A stretch of DNA of 64,000 nt from Actinomycetota bacterium. GTDB lineage: Bacteria > Actinomycetota > Thermoleophilia > Solirubrobacterales > 70-9. The position numbers were made by a program, and so were the translations under genes. The DNA lies in contig VAYN01000012.1 in NCBI GenBank assembly GCA_005885405.1, positions 138,553-202,552 of the forward strand. The letters run 5' to 3'. This document shows positions 10,050 to 18,767 of the stretch, piece by piece. How positions within the stretch are numbered: the first letter of the stretch is position 1; each line of letters starts with the position of its first letter. The notes beneath the pieces are model-generated. The model was not told the origin of the DNA and ran no database searches. It worked only from the letters and a program-made list of their open reading frames with translations.

Positions 10050-12358
10050 GCTCGACGTCGCAAAGCTACGGAGCGCGCTTCGCGACCGCTGGTCCCAGCC
10101 AGCGGGCGGAGCTCCACCTTGCTGAGGGCAAGCGAGACGATTTCGCGGCCTATGACGCGGCCCTCGGAAGGCTTCTTGAGCGGGCGATCCGCGGTGAGGA
10201 GGTTTTAGACCTTCAGCTCGCGAAGCGCCGCACCCAGACCGATGTCGTGACGCTGAGAATCGACGAGGAGGAGCGGACGGTCCTGGCTGCGGTCCTCGCG
10301 CCAGAGGCCCAGCAGGCCCGCGGGGTCTGGTACCTGCCCGAGTCCCACAAAGCGCTCTTAGGCCTAGTCGAGTACGGACACTGGGCAGACGTCCAACCGC
10401 GGTTCTCGATCTCGGCCGCCGACGCGCAGCGCGCCTCCCTCGCCTTGGACACGGTTGACGCGATCGTCATCTGGGCCGTGCTCGAACCGGTCCTCGAGGC
10501 GCTTTACTTGCCGATCAAGCTGCGCTCGGGCTACTGGCTCGGCGATCGCCGCCCTGATCAGATGGAGAAGGACTGGGCGGCGGTGCAGCACACCTACTCG
10601 CTGCTCGGAGTGGCCCAAGGACCGCTGGAGCTGTTTGTGGACGGGCGTCGCTGGGCCGGACTCCAGATCGAGGAGGTAGTTGATGCCCGCCGACAGCTCA
10701 TGGACGCATGGCGAAATGCTCCGGAGGATGTCGGGGCACGGGCGATTGCGCTTCTAGTCGATCCTCTGGTCGAGCGCTATTACAAGAAAGCGAAGAACGG
10801 CCAAGCTGAGCGGACCAAGGTTCTCAACAAAGGCCTGGAGCGCTCATTGACGGCCGTATACGGAGGAGATTGGCTGGCTTTCCTCGATTACCTTGGGGAG
10901 CAGGCCCACCCCGCCGAGAAGATTTCGACTTCCGTCGAGTCGACCACGCTTGTCGTCTCCGGGGACCAGGAGCGACGCGAAAAGGCCGCGGCAGCCACCG
11001 GGGTTCCCGTCGAGGAGATCGACGCGATCCTTTCTGCCTACTGGGGCGACGCCGAGGGTTCTCCGGTCGAACAGCGTGCCGATGTGATGCGGCGCTGGTG
11101 GCGAGAGTTCGACGAGGTGCATGCCGCTCAGTCGCAAGAAGATCCTTCGCGATGGGGGTTGATTGGTGATCGGTTCGAGGACGCGATGCAGAGCGTCGAG
11201 GACGGCCGGTTCACGCCCCAGGCGTATCGGCAGTTGTCGGCGCCTCTCAACGAACAGATCGAGCAGTTGTGGGGCACCGCCGTTCTCCCACGCTGGCCGG
11301 AGGTCTTGGTCAGTGAGCCGTTCCCACACGCCGCATTCGCTGAAGCCTTCGGGCCTGGGGCATCTCTATGGCATGAGATCGCACTGACCTGTTGGTTCAT
11401 CTGCGAGGGCCCCTACAGCCGGACCAGCGTAGGCGGAATGCCTAACTACTACGAAGAGCAGATCAAGGCGTTGGAGGAGCTGGGGTGCCCGATCGACTTC
11501 GACATGTTCGGCGAGTTGCGGGATGCCGAGGCAAAGTTGACCGACCGGCCTCCAGATCCCGGCGACACTCACGAGACCGATTTGGGCGACGGCTTGACGA
11601 TTTCGGTGACGATGACCGTAGGGCCGGGAAAAAAAGATGGCTTCGAGCGGCTTCGGAATGTGGTGACGCGATATCGCCGAGCCTGGGCCGAGCGCCATCT
11701 GGAGAGCTATCTCCAGGCCCGATGGGGACAGGACCTGCGCGGCACCGGCGATAGTTATCACCGTCACGTCGCCGACAAGGGCCGTCCACCGACGAGGAAG
11801 CAGTTCGCGAAGCTCGCGGCCCATGGAGCAAACCTCTGGTTCGGCGGAGATCTCGCTGCTCTTTCGAGCGCCCTCAGAATTCCTGCTCCGGATCCGCAAG
11901 AGCGTCGCCGGCTACTGCCGCACGATCGGGCAGCCTTTGTTGAGGAGGTCAGGAAGACGCTCGGGGGACAACGCTGGGCTCAGTCCGCCAATGACCTGGA
12001 TCGCAAAGAGCGGGAGCGACTGATGCGTCTGTCGGACCTCGCCGAGCGATCACCGGGCGTCGTTCAGATGTGGGAGGCAATGGGTGAGCCTCCTCCGCTC
12101 AAAGGGAACGGCTGGGCTCGCTATCGCCTCGAAGCAGCGTTCGGTTCCGATCTGGAAGCTGGCTGGGCAACCTACATCCAGGCGATCGGCACCGTGCTCG
12201 ATGGCTCCCGGCCCACCTCATCGCCATCTGTTGATCCCGAGCATGCCCAACCGCCAAATATTGCTGCCAACGGCATCACGAACCCGACCATCGAGACGGA
12301 CGAAAAGAGCGCGCAAGAGGGCGGTGTCCGTGGATTTCTCAACCGCCTTCGTCGCTGA
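10046..12358 (+). CDS. 770-aa protein of unknown family, last gene of the helicase operon
   Basis: ATG overlaps helicase stop (ATGA at 10046-10049). No family recognised by reading. Confidence 0.75.
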   Translation: MSSTSQSYGARFATAGPSQRAELHLAEGKRDDFAAYDAALGRLLERAIRGEEVLDLQLAKRRTQTDVVTLRIDEEERTVLAAVLAPEAQQARGVWYLPESHKALLGLVEYGHWADVQPRFSISAADAQRASLALDTVDAIVIWAVLEPVLEALYLPIKLRSGYWLGDRRPDQMEKDWAAVQHTYSLLGVAQGPLELFVDGRRWAGLQIEEVVDARRQLMDAWRNAPEDVGARAIALLVDPLVERYYKKAKNGQAERTKVLNKGLERSLTAVYGGDWLAFLDYLGEQAHPAEKISTSVESTTLVVSGDQERREKAAAATGVPVEEIDAILSAYWGDAEGSPVEQRADVMRRWWREFDEVHAAQSQEDPSRWGLIGDRFEDAMQSVEDGRFTPQAYRQLSAPLNEQIEQLWGTAVLPRWPEVLVSEPFPHAAFAEAFGPGASLWHEIALTCWFICEGPYSRTSVGGMPNYYEEQIKALEELGCPIDFDMFGELRDAEAKLTDRPPDPGDTHETDLGDGLTISVTMTVGPGKKDGFERLRNVVTRYRRAWAERHLESYLQARWGQDLRGTGDSYHRHVADKGRPPTRKQFAKLAAHGANLWFGGDLAALSSALRIPAPDPQERRRLLPHDRAAFVEEVRKTLGGQRWAQSANDLDRKERERLMRLSDLAERSPGVVQMWEAMGEPPPLKGNGWARYRLEAAFGSDLEAGWATYIQAIGTVLDGSRPTSSPSVDPEHAQPPNIAANGITNPTIETDEKSAQEGGVRGFLNRLRR

Positions 12359-12411
12359 TCAATCTCGCTGTCTTCAACCCAGATGGAACGAAGTTGGCGA
12401 TGGTCTGAATG

Positions 12412-12433
12412 ATTCGCTGTCCCGTCAGCGAAT
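12412..12433. terminator. Hairpin downstream of the 770-aa gene
   Basis: attcgctg-tcccgt-cagcgaat, perfect 8-bp stem 54 nt past the stop; no T-tract. Confidence 0.3.
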
Positions 12434-12634
12434 GCCGCGGCGCGATGCCGGGCATCGCGTTATATATGGGAAGTGCGAGCCGCGTCGGAGTTGCCAGCTC
12501 GATGTCCTCGCGAGTCATCCGCCTGCCTTTTTTGTGCCGCCGGCAACAAAACGGCAACGGCGCTCGGGTGATAGCGGCAGGCTGTTCTTGACGAGTGGAG
12601 GCTCTGACCGACCCGGGCATCTTGCTGACGGGTG

Positions 12635-13560
12635 TCAGACACTGCGCCGCAGGAAGTCGATCTGGTCACCGACGATCCTGTCGAACAGGGGTTCGACGTA
12701 GGGGTCGAAATGGCCGCACTCGTAGCTGAGCACCTCCCCTTTGGGGATGCGTCGAGCGGCCTTCAGCGCGACCTTATAAGGAGTGACGACATCGTCTTTG
12801 GCGAGTTGGACCAGCGTCGGGCACGTGATCTTGCCTGCGACCCGGCCGGGTGAATAGAAGGGCACTCGCAGCGCAATCCGGGCGGCGACGTCGTTCTGAG
12901 GCAGAAGCTCCTCGTACCGGTCTCCCGCCAGACGCTTCATCATCGCCGTGGCGTCGGGCGTGGTCATCATCGCCAGGGTTCCGGGCTCTCCTGCCGCCGG
13001 GAGGCGGAGCGGCTCTCGCCCGAATGCCGCCCCCAGTTGATCGCGGAGCCCGGCGAGACCCAGGCGCATCATCGTCAGCGGGGAGCCGGCAAAGGCCGAC
13101 GCAGGTCCACTGATATGGGGAACCTGGGCGACGATGGCGGCCAGTCCGTGATCTTCGGCGGCGATGCTCAGCACGTGCCCGGCCCCGAACGACGAACCCC
13201 ACGCGGCCACATGGCTCGTGTCGACACCGTCAAGTTCCCGGGCGAAAGCAAGTGCCGCCCGCCAGTCGTCCTGCTGGCCGCCGATGTCGAGCACCCGACG
13301 TGGCTCGCCGGCACTGTCACCCCAGCCCCGGTAGTCGAATACCAGGACGGCGAAGCCGGCTTCGGCGAAGCGCTCGGCGTAAGCGGCAAGACGCAAGGCG
13401 CGCATCGCGGCGAAGCCGTGGGCCATCACGATGATCGGCGGCCGCTCGACGCCGCCCGGTCGGTAGAGCCAGGTGGCGCACGCCGTTCCGCCGGATTCGA
13501 AGGTCGTGTCTTCTCGGGTGTAGGTGCTCGTTTCGATGATCAGCTCCTGACTGTCGGGTG
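12635..13560 (-). CDS. alpha/beta hydrolase family protein (start uncertain)
   Basis: IIVMAHGFAAMRALRLAAYAERFAEAGFAVLVFDYRGWGDSAGEPR, nucleophile-elbow-like AAWGSSFGAGH, C-terminal GHFDPY. The called ORF to 13876 extends into other coding sequence. Confidence 0.8.
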
Positions 13561-13580
13561 CGTATTTCCGGTTCTCCGGG

Positions 13581-13772
13581 TCAACGGCGGCGAAGCTCGC
13601 GGAGCGCAGAATTCGCCGCGTTGAACCCGCACATCCCGTGGGCCCCGGCGCCGGGTGGGGTGGAGGCGGAGCAGAGGTAGACGCCGGGGATTCCGAGGGC
13701 GTAGGGGTCGCGGGCCGGACGCGGGCGGAAGAGTAGCTGGCGGAGGTCGTTGGCCCCGCCGACGACGTCGCC
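13581..13772 (-). pseudogene. 3' remnant of a phytoene-dehydrogenase-like FAD-dependent oxidoreductase
   Basis: Only the C-terminal ~63 aa remain: GDVVGGANDLRQLLFRPRPARDPYALGIPGVYLCSASTPPGAGAHGMCGFNAANSALRELRRR*; sequence upstream is unrelated. Confidence 0.7.
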
Positions 13773-13778
13773 GCGGAG

Positions 13779-14162
13779 GTGAGAATCGCGCCCGAGTCGA
13801 TCGAGATCCTTGCTCGGCGTGTCGTCGAGCTGGTCGGCGGCAACGGCGCTGCCCACGATCGCCGTGAGCGGATCACCGCCGAGGAGGTATCCAGGTGGTG
13901 GGGCGTCAGCCGGCGCTGGGTCTACGACCACGCCGAGGAGCTGGGCGCCCGGCGTCTCGGATCGGGCCGGCGCCCCCGCCTTCGCTTCGATCCCGAGGAG
14001 GTTGCCGAACGCCTTGGGCCGCCCGCCGACCACGGTCGCGGTGGCCCATATATGCGGGGATCGCGAGCGATCGCCGGGGACTACAAATCCCGCTCGCTTT
14101 GTGCGCCGAGCAGAGCTACTGTCGCTCAGCGAAATAAACGAAGGCCGGGGCGGGCGCTATGA
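13779..14162 (+). CDS. Excisionase/MerR-like helix-turn-helix protein (possibly 5'-truncated)
   Basis: ITAEEVSRWWGVSRRWVYDHAEELGARRLGSGRRPRLRFDPEEVAERLG, typical excisionase-type HTH. Confidence 0.65.
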   Translation: MRIAPESIEILARRVVELVGGNGAAHDRRERITAEEVSRWWGVSRRWVYDHAEELGARRLGSGRRPRLRFDPEEVAERLGPPADHGRGGPYMRGSRAIAGDYKSRSLCAPSRATVAQRNKRRPGRAL

Positions 14163-14267
14163 ACGCCCCCCCGACCAGGCGCCGGTTATGGCGGCGCAAC
14201 ATCAAGGCTAGAACCCTGGCCTATTTGTTGCCAGCCCCCCTCCGGCACCGGAACGGAGGAGGCCGGT

Positions 14268-15926
14268 ATGGCGGCTAAGGCAAAAGGCGAAGTGATCGAA
14301 ACCCCGCTAAAGGGCGGAGCCAGTTTCGCGCTGAGGCTCTCGGCATACGGCGAACGGCCCTATGTCACCCTCGGGTTCGATCACGAAGGCTGGACCCCGG
14401 AGGCGGCGGAGGAGAAGCTGAAGGATGTACTGGCGGAAGTTCGGCTCGGTATGTGGGTGCCGCCGAAGAAGAAGCGGCGTCGGCAGGCCGAGGTAGATGC
14501 GCCGGGTGGACCTGACGAGTTCCCCTATTTCGGACCGTTCGCCATCGACCTGATCGAGGCGCGGGAAGGACAAGTCAGCGAGAACACCACCGCTCACGAG
14601 AAATGGTCTCTCAGTCACCTGCTGCCGTTCTTCGGGGATTGGCCACTCCCCGATATCGACGCCGAAGCGATAGACGACTACCGCGCTTTCAAGGTCAAGG
14701 AGTCGGCCGCCCGGGCGCGCGCCATCGAGCGCGGCCAGCCCCAGCGGAACGAGCACAATCAAGTCCTCAAACCGCTGTCGGCGCGGTCGATCAACAAGAC
14801 GATTGACGCCCTTCAATTCATTCTGGCCGTTGCCCTAGAGCGAAAGCGCGTAACCGGCGTCACCGAGAACGCCGCGGTTGGGAAAAAACGGCGCCTGAAG
14901 CCCCCGCCGAAACGGCCGGTGCACCTCGACTCGGCGGGACAGATCGAGGCGCTGCTGGAGGCGGCTGCTGAGATGGACCGCGACCCTCGCTGGCGCGGGA
15001 CCCAGAGGCAGGCGGTCCTCGCGACCCTGATCTTCGCTGGCCCCCGCGCCCATGAGTTGTGCAACTTGCTCTGGCGCGACGTTGATCTCGCCAGCAGCAT
15101 CATCTTCGTTGGCCGCTCGAAGACGCAGGCGGGGCTCCGCGAGATCAGGATGCTGCCGATCCTGCGGGACATATTGGCCGCCCACAAAGCGGCCACCTAT
15201 CAAGGCAACCCTGACGATCACGTCTTCCTCAATATCGCGGGCGGGGTCTTGAACAAGGACACCCTCCGCACCGGGATTCTGGAGTCAGCGTTTGAGCAGG
15301 GCGACGAGTTGCTCAGGTCCCGCGGGCAGGTTCCCCTTCCTGTCGGCCTCACGGCGCACAAGCTGCGACACACCTTCGCCTCGGTGCTGGTCGCGATTGG
15401 GGAGGACCCGGTCTCGGTGATGCGGCAACTCGGCCACAAGGATGCGGCCTTCACGCTGGAGGTCTACACGCATCTAATGAACCGGAACCCCGAAGAGCGG
15501 AACCGGCTAAAAGCCTTGGTCCGGGGAGAGCGGGTTGCCGCGCAGCTCGCGCCCATGCCAGCGCAGCTCGATTCGACCGACTACGAGCTGCCGATCCTGC
15601 GGGCGCTGGTCAACAACGGCGGCGGTGGATCAGCCCGCGAGATCATCGCGGCGGTGGGCCGCAGAATGGCCCCGTTGCACACGGCGCGCGATACGGAGGC
15701 GCTTCCCAGCGGGGCGCCCCGCTGGGAAGCCCGCACCCGTAAGGCCCGAGCGCGACTCGTGGAGCGGGGTTGGGTCAAATCGAAATCGCCCCGCGGCCAG
15801 TGGGAGGTCACGAAGATCGGCCGCGCCAAACTACGGCGCGACGATCAGAAGGAGAACCGGGGGCGCCGGCTCCGCCCGATTACCTCGGCGGCGAATGCCG
15901 AGCCGGAGATGGCGGTGGCGGCATGA
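14268..15926 (+). CDS. Tyrosine recombinase/integrase with C-terminal Mrr_N-like winged helix
   Basis: 552 aa; catalytic pattern GPRAHELCNLLWRDVD, LTAHKLRHTFASVLVAIGEDPVSVMRQLGHKDAAFTLEVYTHL; C-terminus DYELPILRALVNNGGG...PRWEARTRKARARLVERGWVKSKSPRGQWEVT. Confidence 0.9.
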   Translation: MAAKAKGEVIETPLKGGASFALRLSAYGERPYVTLGFDHEGWTPEAAEEKLKDVLAEVRLGMWVPPKKKRRRQAEVDAPGGPDEFPYFGPFAIDLIEAREGQVSENTTAHEKWSLSHLLPFFGDWPLPDIDAEAIDDYRAFKVKESAARARAIERGQPQRNEHNQVLKPLSARSINKTIDALQFILAVALERKRVTGVTENAAVGKKRRLKPPPKRPVHLDSAGQIEALLEAAAEMDRDPRWRGTQRQAVLATLIFAGPRAHELCNLLWRDVDLASSIIFVGRSKTQAGLREIRMLPILRDILAAHKAATYQGNPDDHVFLNIAGGVLNKDTLRTGILESAFEQGDELLRSRGQVPLPVGLTAHKLRHTFASVLVAIGEDPVSVMRQLGHKDAAFTLEVYTHLMNRNPEERNRLKALVRGERVAAQLAPMPAQLDSTDYELPILRALVNNGGGGSAREIIAAVGRRMAPLHTARDTEALPSGAPRWEARTRKARARLVERGWVKSKSPRGQWEVTKIGRAKLRRDDQKENRGRRLRPITSAANAEPEMAVAA

Positions 15927-16417
15927 CGGCGCAATGGATAGAGGTGGACGGCGACGTAATCGACGCGATCAAAGCCGCGGCCGAGCCCTTCGTGGACAAC
16001 CCGAATCGCGTTCTTCGGCGCCTGTTGGGGCTGCCAGCTATCGACCACGATAGAACTGCATCGTTGCCGTCGAGCATCCCGCGGGCTCCGAGAGGATCGC
16101 TGTGCCCGCTGGCCGAGTTCGACGTGCCGATTCTGAGCGCTATATCCGAGGCTGGTGGTTCGGCCCCGCGGGGGGCGGTGCAGGACTCGGTCTCGAGGGC
16201 GCTGAAAGATCGGCTGTCGGATCTCGATATGAAGCCGTTGGCGAGCGGCAGGATTCGCTGGATGGCCCGGGTCGACCAAGCCCGGAACCTGCTGGTCAAG
16301 CGCGGACTTCTCGAATCAGCCACTCCGGGGCTTTGGACGCTAACCGAGGCGGGCGCCGAGTACCTGGACCGCCGGCTCAAATCGAGGGCCGCTGCCGAGC
16401 GGAGCGAAGTCGCATGA
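15923..16417 (+). CDS. RHH (SeqA-N-like) + Mrr_N-like winged-helix protein, copy 1
   Basis: MTAQWIEVDGDVIDAIKAAAEPFVDNPNRVLRRLLGL then EFDVPILSAISEAGGSAPRG...LASGRIRWMARVDQARNLLVKRGLLESATPGLWTLTEAG. ATGA overlap with integrase stop. Confidence 0.75.
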   Translation: MTAQWIEVDGDVIDAIKAAAEPFVDNPNRVLRRLLGLPAIDHDRTASLPSSIPRAPRGSLCPLAEFDVPILSAISEAGGSAPRGAVQDSVSRALKDRLSDLDMKPLASGRIRWMARVDQARNLLVKRGLLESATPGLWTLTEAGAEYLDRRLKSRAAAERSEVA

Positions 16418-16716
16418 CCGCTGACCATCGACAGCTTGCGTCCGGCGAAACGATCCCGGTCGATCTACTCCGTGATTTTCTCGGCTTCGTCTTCCAGCAC
16501 GATGCCCTCCGCGACGTGCTGACCGCCGAGGTGGCCGATGCGATCGAAGGGCCGCATTCCGTTGACGCCCTGCGTTTTCGAGCGTTGGGTTCTCAGCTGC
16601 CAAGGCTGGTCACCGAGGTACTTGATGCCGCTGACCCTTTGGATTGGCTGGCGGTGGCAAAAGGCTTCATTGAGAACGCTCGGGGGGAAACGCCGAACGG
16701 TGGTGATCGTCCATGA
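16414..16716 (+). CDS. Partner protein, copy 1
   Basis: 100 aa, ATGA overlap with both neighbours; resembles the C-terminal half of 17602..18195. Confidence 0.6.
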   Translation: MTADHRQLASGETIPVDLLRDFLGFVFQHDALRDVLTAEVADAIEGPHSVDALRFRALGSQLPRLVTEVLDAADPLDWLAVAKGFIENARGETPNGGDRP

Positions 16717-17225
16717 AGACGCATTGGATCGAGGTGGACGATGAGGTAATCGGCGTGATCCGCCGCGCGGCTGAGGCGTTCACCGATTCTCCCAATGACG
16801 CTCTCCGCAAAATGTTCGAGCTTGGTCCGGCGGCGTTATCCACCTGTGCTGAGCGCCCGATCTCCCGGCGTCCGCGCCCCGGCTGGAGGAAGAGCCGGGC
16901 AGCGGACGGGGAGTTGGTTCCGCAGTCCGAGTACGAGCTGCCGGTCCTCCGCGCCCTATCGCAGCTAGGCGGCGCGGCGCCAGCCTGGCAGGTTGTAGAA
17001 GCCGTTAAGCCCATGCTGGCCGACCGGCTCGGGGCGGCGGATTTCGGCCGGATGGCTAACGGCGAGGAGCGCTGGGAAAATCGCGCCCGCTTCGCTCGGC
17101 TGAGGGCGGTTGAACGTGGATTCCTGCGATCCGATTCTCGCCGCGGCATTTGGGAGCTGACCGATGAGGGCATCGCGCGTCTAGGCGAGCTTGAGGCCGA
17201 TCAGCAGAAGGCGAGGCCAGAATGA
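16713..17225 (+). CDS. RHH (SeqA-N-like) + Mrr_N-like winged-helix protein, copy 2
   Basis: MKTHWIEVDDEVIGVIRRAAEAFTDSPNDALRKMFEL...EYELPVLRALSQLGGAAPA...RWENRARFARLRAVERGFLRSDSRRGIWELTDEG. Confidence 0.8.
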   Translation: MKTHWIEVDDEVIGVIRRAAEAFTDSPNDALRKMFELGPAALSTCAERPISRRPRPGWRKSRAADGELVPQSEYELPVLRALSQLGGAAPAWQVVEAVKPMLADRLGAADFGRMANGEERWENRARFARLRAVERGFLRSDSRRGIWELTDEGIARLGELEADQQKARPE

Positions 17226-17548
17226 GCGCGACCGCCGTCGGCCTCGCAATTCTCGGCCTACTTGGCTTGTGGGTCTTCGGCGGGTTCGCGCTCCGTCTCG
17301 CCGGGGTCCTGGTCTTCATCAGCGGGGCGGTGTCGACCGCGAGCGGCCACGCGGGCGGCATCATCGCCGCCGCCCTCGGAGTCGTCACTTGGCTGGCTGG
17401 TCATTGGCACTACGCCCTCCGGCATCAGGAATACAAGAGCCCGCTCGCCCGGCACCTGTTTTCGCGGTGGCCGCTTGCCTGGCTGGACCCGACCCGAGAT
17501 TGGTCGGTGCCGGTCGAGCGCGGCGACGGGAGGCGGTGGTCGCGGTGA
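17222..17548 (+). CDS. Small membrane protein
   Basis: 108 aa, hydrophobic N-terminal segments; ATGA overlap with upstream gene. Confidence 0.55.
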   Translation: MSATAVGLAILGLLGLWVFGGFALRLAGVLVFISGAVSTASGHAGGIIAAALGVVTWLAGHWHYALRHQEYKSPLARHLFSRWPLAWLDPTRDWSVPVERGDGRRWSR

Positions 17549-17601
17549 CGGGCGCCGGTTCCCCCAACGCTTTCAGTCAAGGCAACCCGAAGGAGGCGGC
17601 C

Positions 17602-18195
17602 ATGCTCGCTGCAACCGATCCCGCCACGATGAAGCTAGACGAGAAGATCGCGCCGATTGATCTCTCAACCGAAACCGCGGTCGCGGAATGGTTCCGCGCG
17701 CTGCTGGCGCGGGGGGTCAACTTCCACCCCAAGGAGAGTTTCGCCGAGCTGGTCAACGGCGAGACCGGGCGCCCGCTATTCGGCGCTGAGGATGCTGAGC
17801 GCCTCGATGCCCTGATGGGGATCGCTTACGAGGTCTGTGATCCGTGCGCCCTGGCGGTGCGGCTGGTTCGGGGAACGGATACCGATCCGGCGAGGCCATG
17901 TGGCGACGACTCGCCGCCCGCGATGAGGGAATCCGAGCAGGGCAGCAAGATCGATGTCACCTTGATTAGGTCATTTCTGCGTTCCGCGCTCGGCGACGAC
18001 GCCGTTATCGACAAGGTGAACAACCTGATCTTTGACGCCGTCGCCGGGGGCGGGTATCACCGAACCGTCGTCGCTGAGTCACTGCCCGGCTACATCAACG
18101 AGATCCTCAACACCGCAACCGAGGCTGATTGGCAGGCGGTTGCCGACGATCTCCTCGCTGAGGGGCACGAACTACTTAGTGAGGGCGGTGGTTGA
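17602..18195 (+). CDS. Partner protein, copy 2 (longer)
   Basis: ATG at 17602 preceded by aaggaggcggcc RBS; C-term IDVTLIRSFLRSALGDDAV...LPGYINEILNTATEADWQAVADDLL resembles 16414..16716. Confidence 0.6.
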   Translation: MLAATDPATMKLDEKIAPIDLSTETAVAEWFRALLARGVNFHPKESFAELVNGETGRPLFGAEDAERLDALMGIAYEVCDPCALAVRLVRGTDTDPARPCGDDSPPAMRESEQGSKIDVTLIRSFLRSALGDDAVIDKVNNLIFDAVAGGGYHRTVVAESLPGYINEILNTATEADWQAVADDLLAEGHELLSEGGG

Positions 18196-18602
18196 TGGAG
18201 CGGTGCCAAATGCGCCCAATCGTCCTCTACGTTCCGACCGGCGGTCGGGCGACCCCGCGGATTCCTCGCGGGGCGGCAATCGTTGCTCAACCGCAGTGCG
18301 GGGCATCCGAGGTCGAGATCTATTTCGAGGGCGTGGGATCGGGGAGGCAACGGCATTTGTGGACGCTGGCTGATCGGGCGCTGTCCGCAAGCGGCCGTCT
18401 GCTGGAGCGTGCGGCGTTCACCGGCTGTCTCCTCGTTCCCCCTGCGGGATTGACCGTCGTCGGGACCGTTAACTTTCCGGCCGGCACGATCGCGCTCACC
18501 GGACCCCACTCAGCGCGGGCCGTTGCAGGCTGGCTCGGCACCGGCCAGCTCGACCCGGCGGAGCTGCGCGAATCGGGAGCATCGTCGCCCGGACCCACAT
18601 AA
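18195..18602 (+). CDS. Hypothetical protein
   Basis: TGATG overlap with preceding stop; last gene of the coupled block. Confidence 0.5.
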   Translation: MERCQMRPIVLYVPTGGRATPRIPRGAAIVAQPQCGASEVEIYFEGVGSGRQRHLWTLADRALSASGRLLERAAFTGCLLVPPAGLTVVGTVNFPAGTIALTGPHSARAVAGWLGTGQLDPAELRESGASSPGPT

Positions 18603-18767
18603 CGCGCCCCCGCCGCAAGGACCTGTGCAGCACCGCCCTCCGATCACACACCGCCCCGGTGCGTCGTCCGTCCGGGCCACCGCCGCGATACCAGCCGCCC
18701 AGCTGAGCGCCCCGCGTGGCGAGTAGGACCGAGCCGATCTACGGCCGGCTATCGGGTCCCATCGGCA

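Noticed and set aside
12412-12480. Hairpin-rich intergenic stretch after the helicase operon considered as a small RNA or attachment site
   Set aside because: Short stems only, with no promoter or repeat partner seen; kept only as a weak terminator call.
13494-13510. cggattcgaa shared between the hydrolase gene and tRNA-Ala(CGC) T-arm, considered as an att repeat
   Set aside because: Only ~10 bp and inside coding sequence; likely chance.
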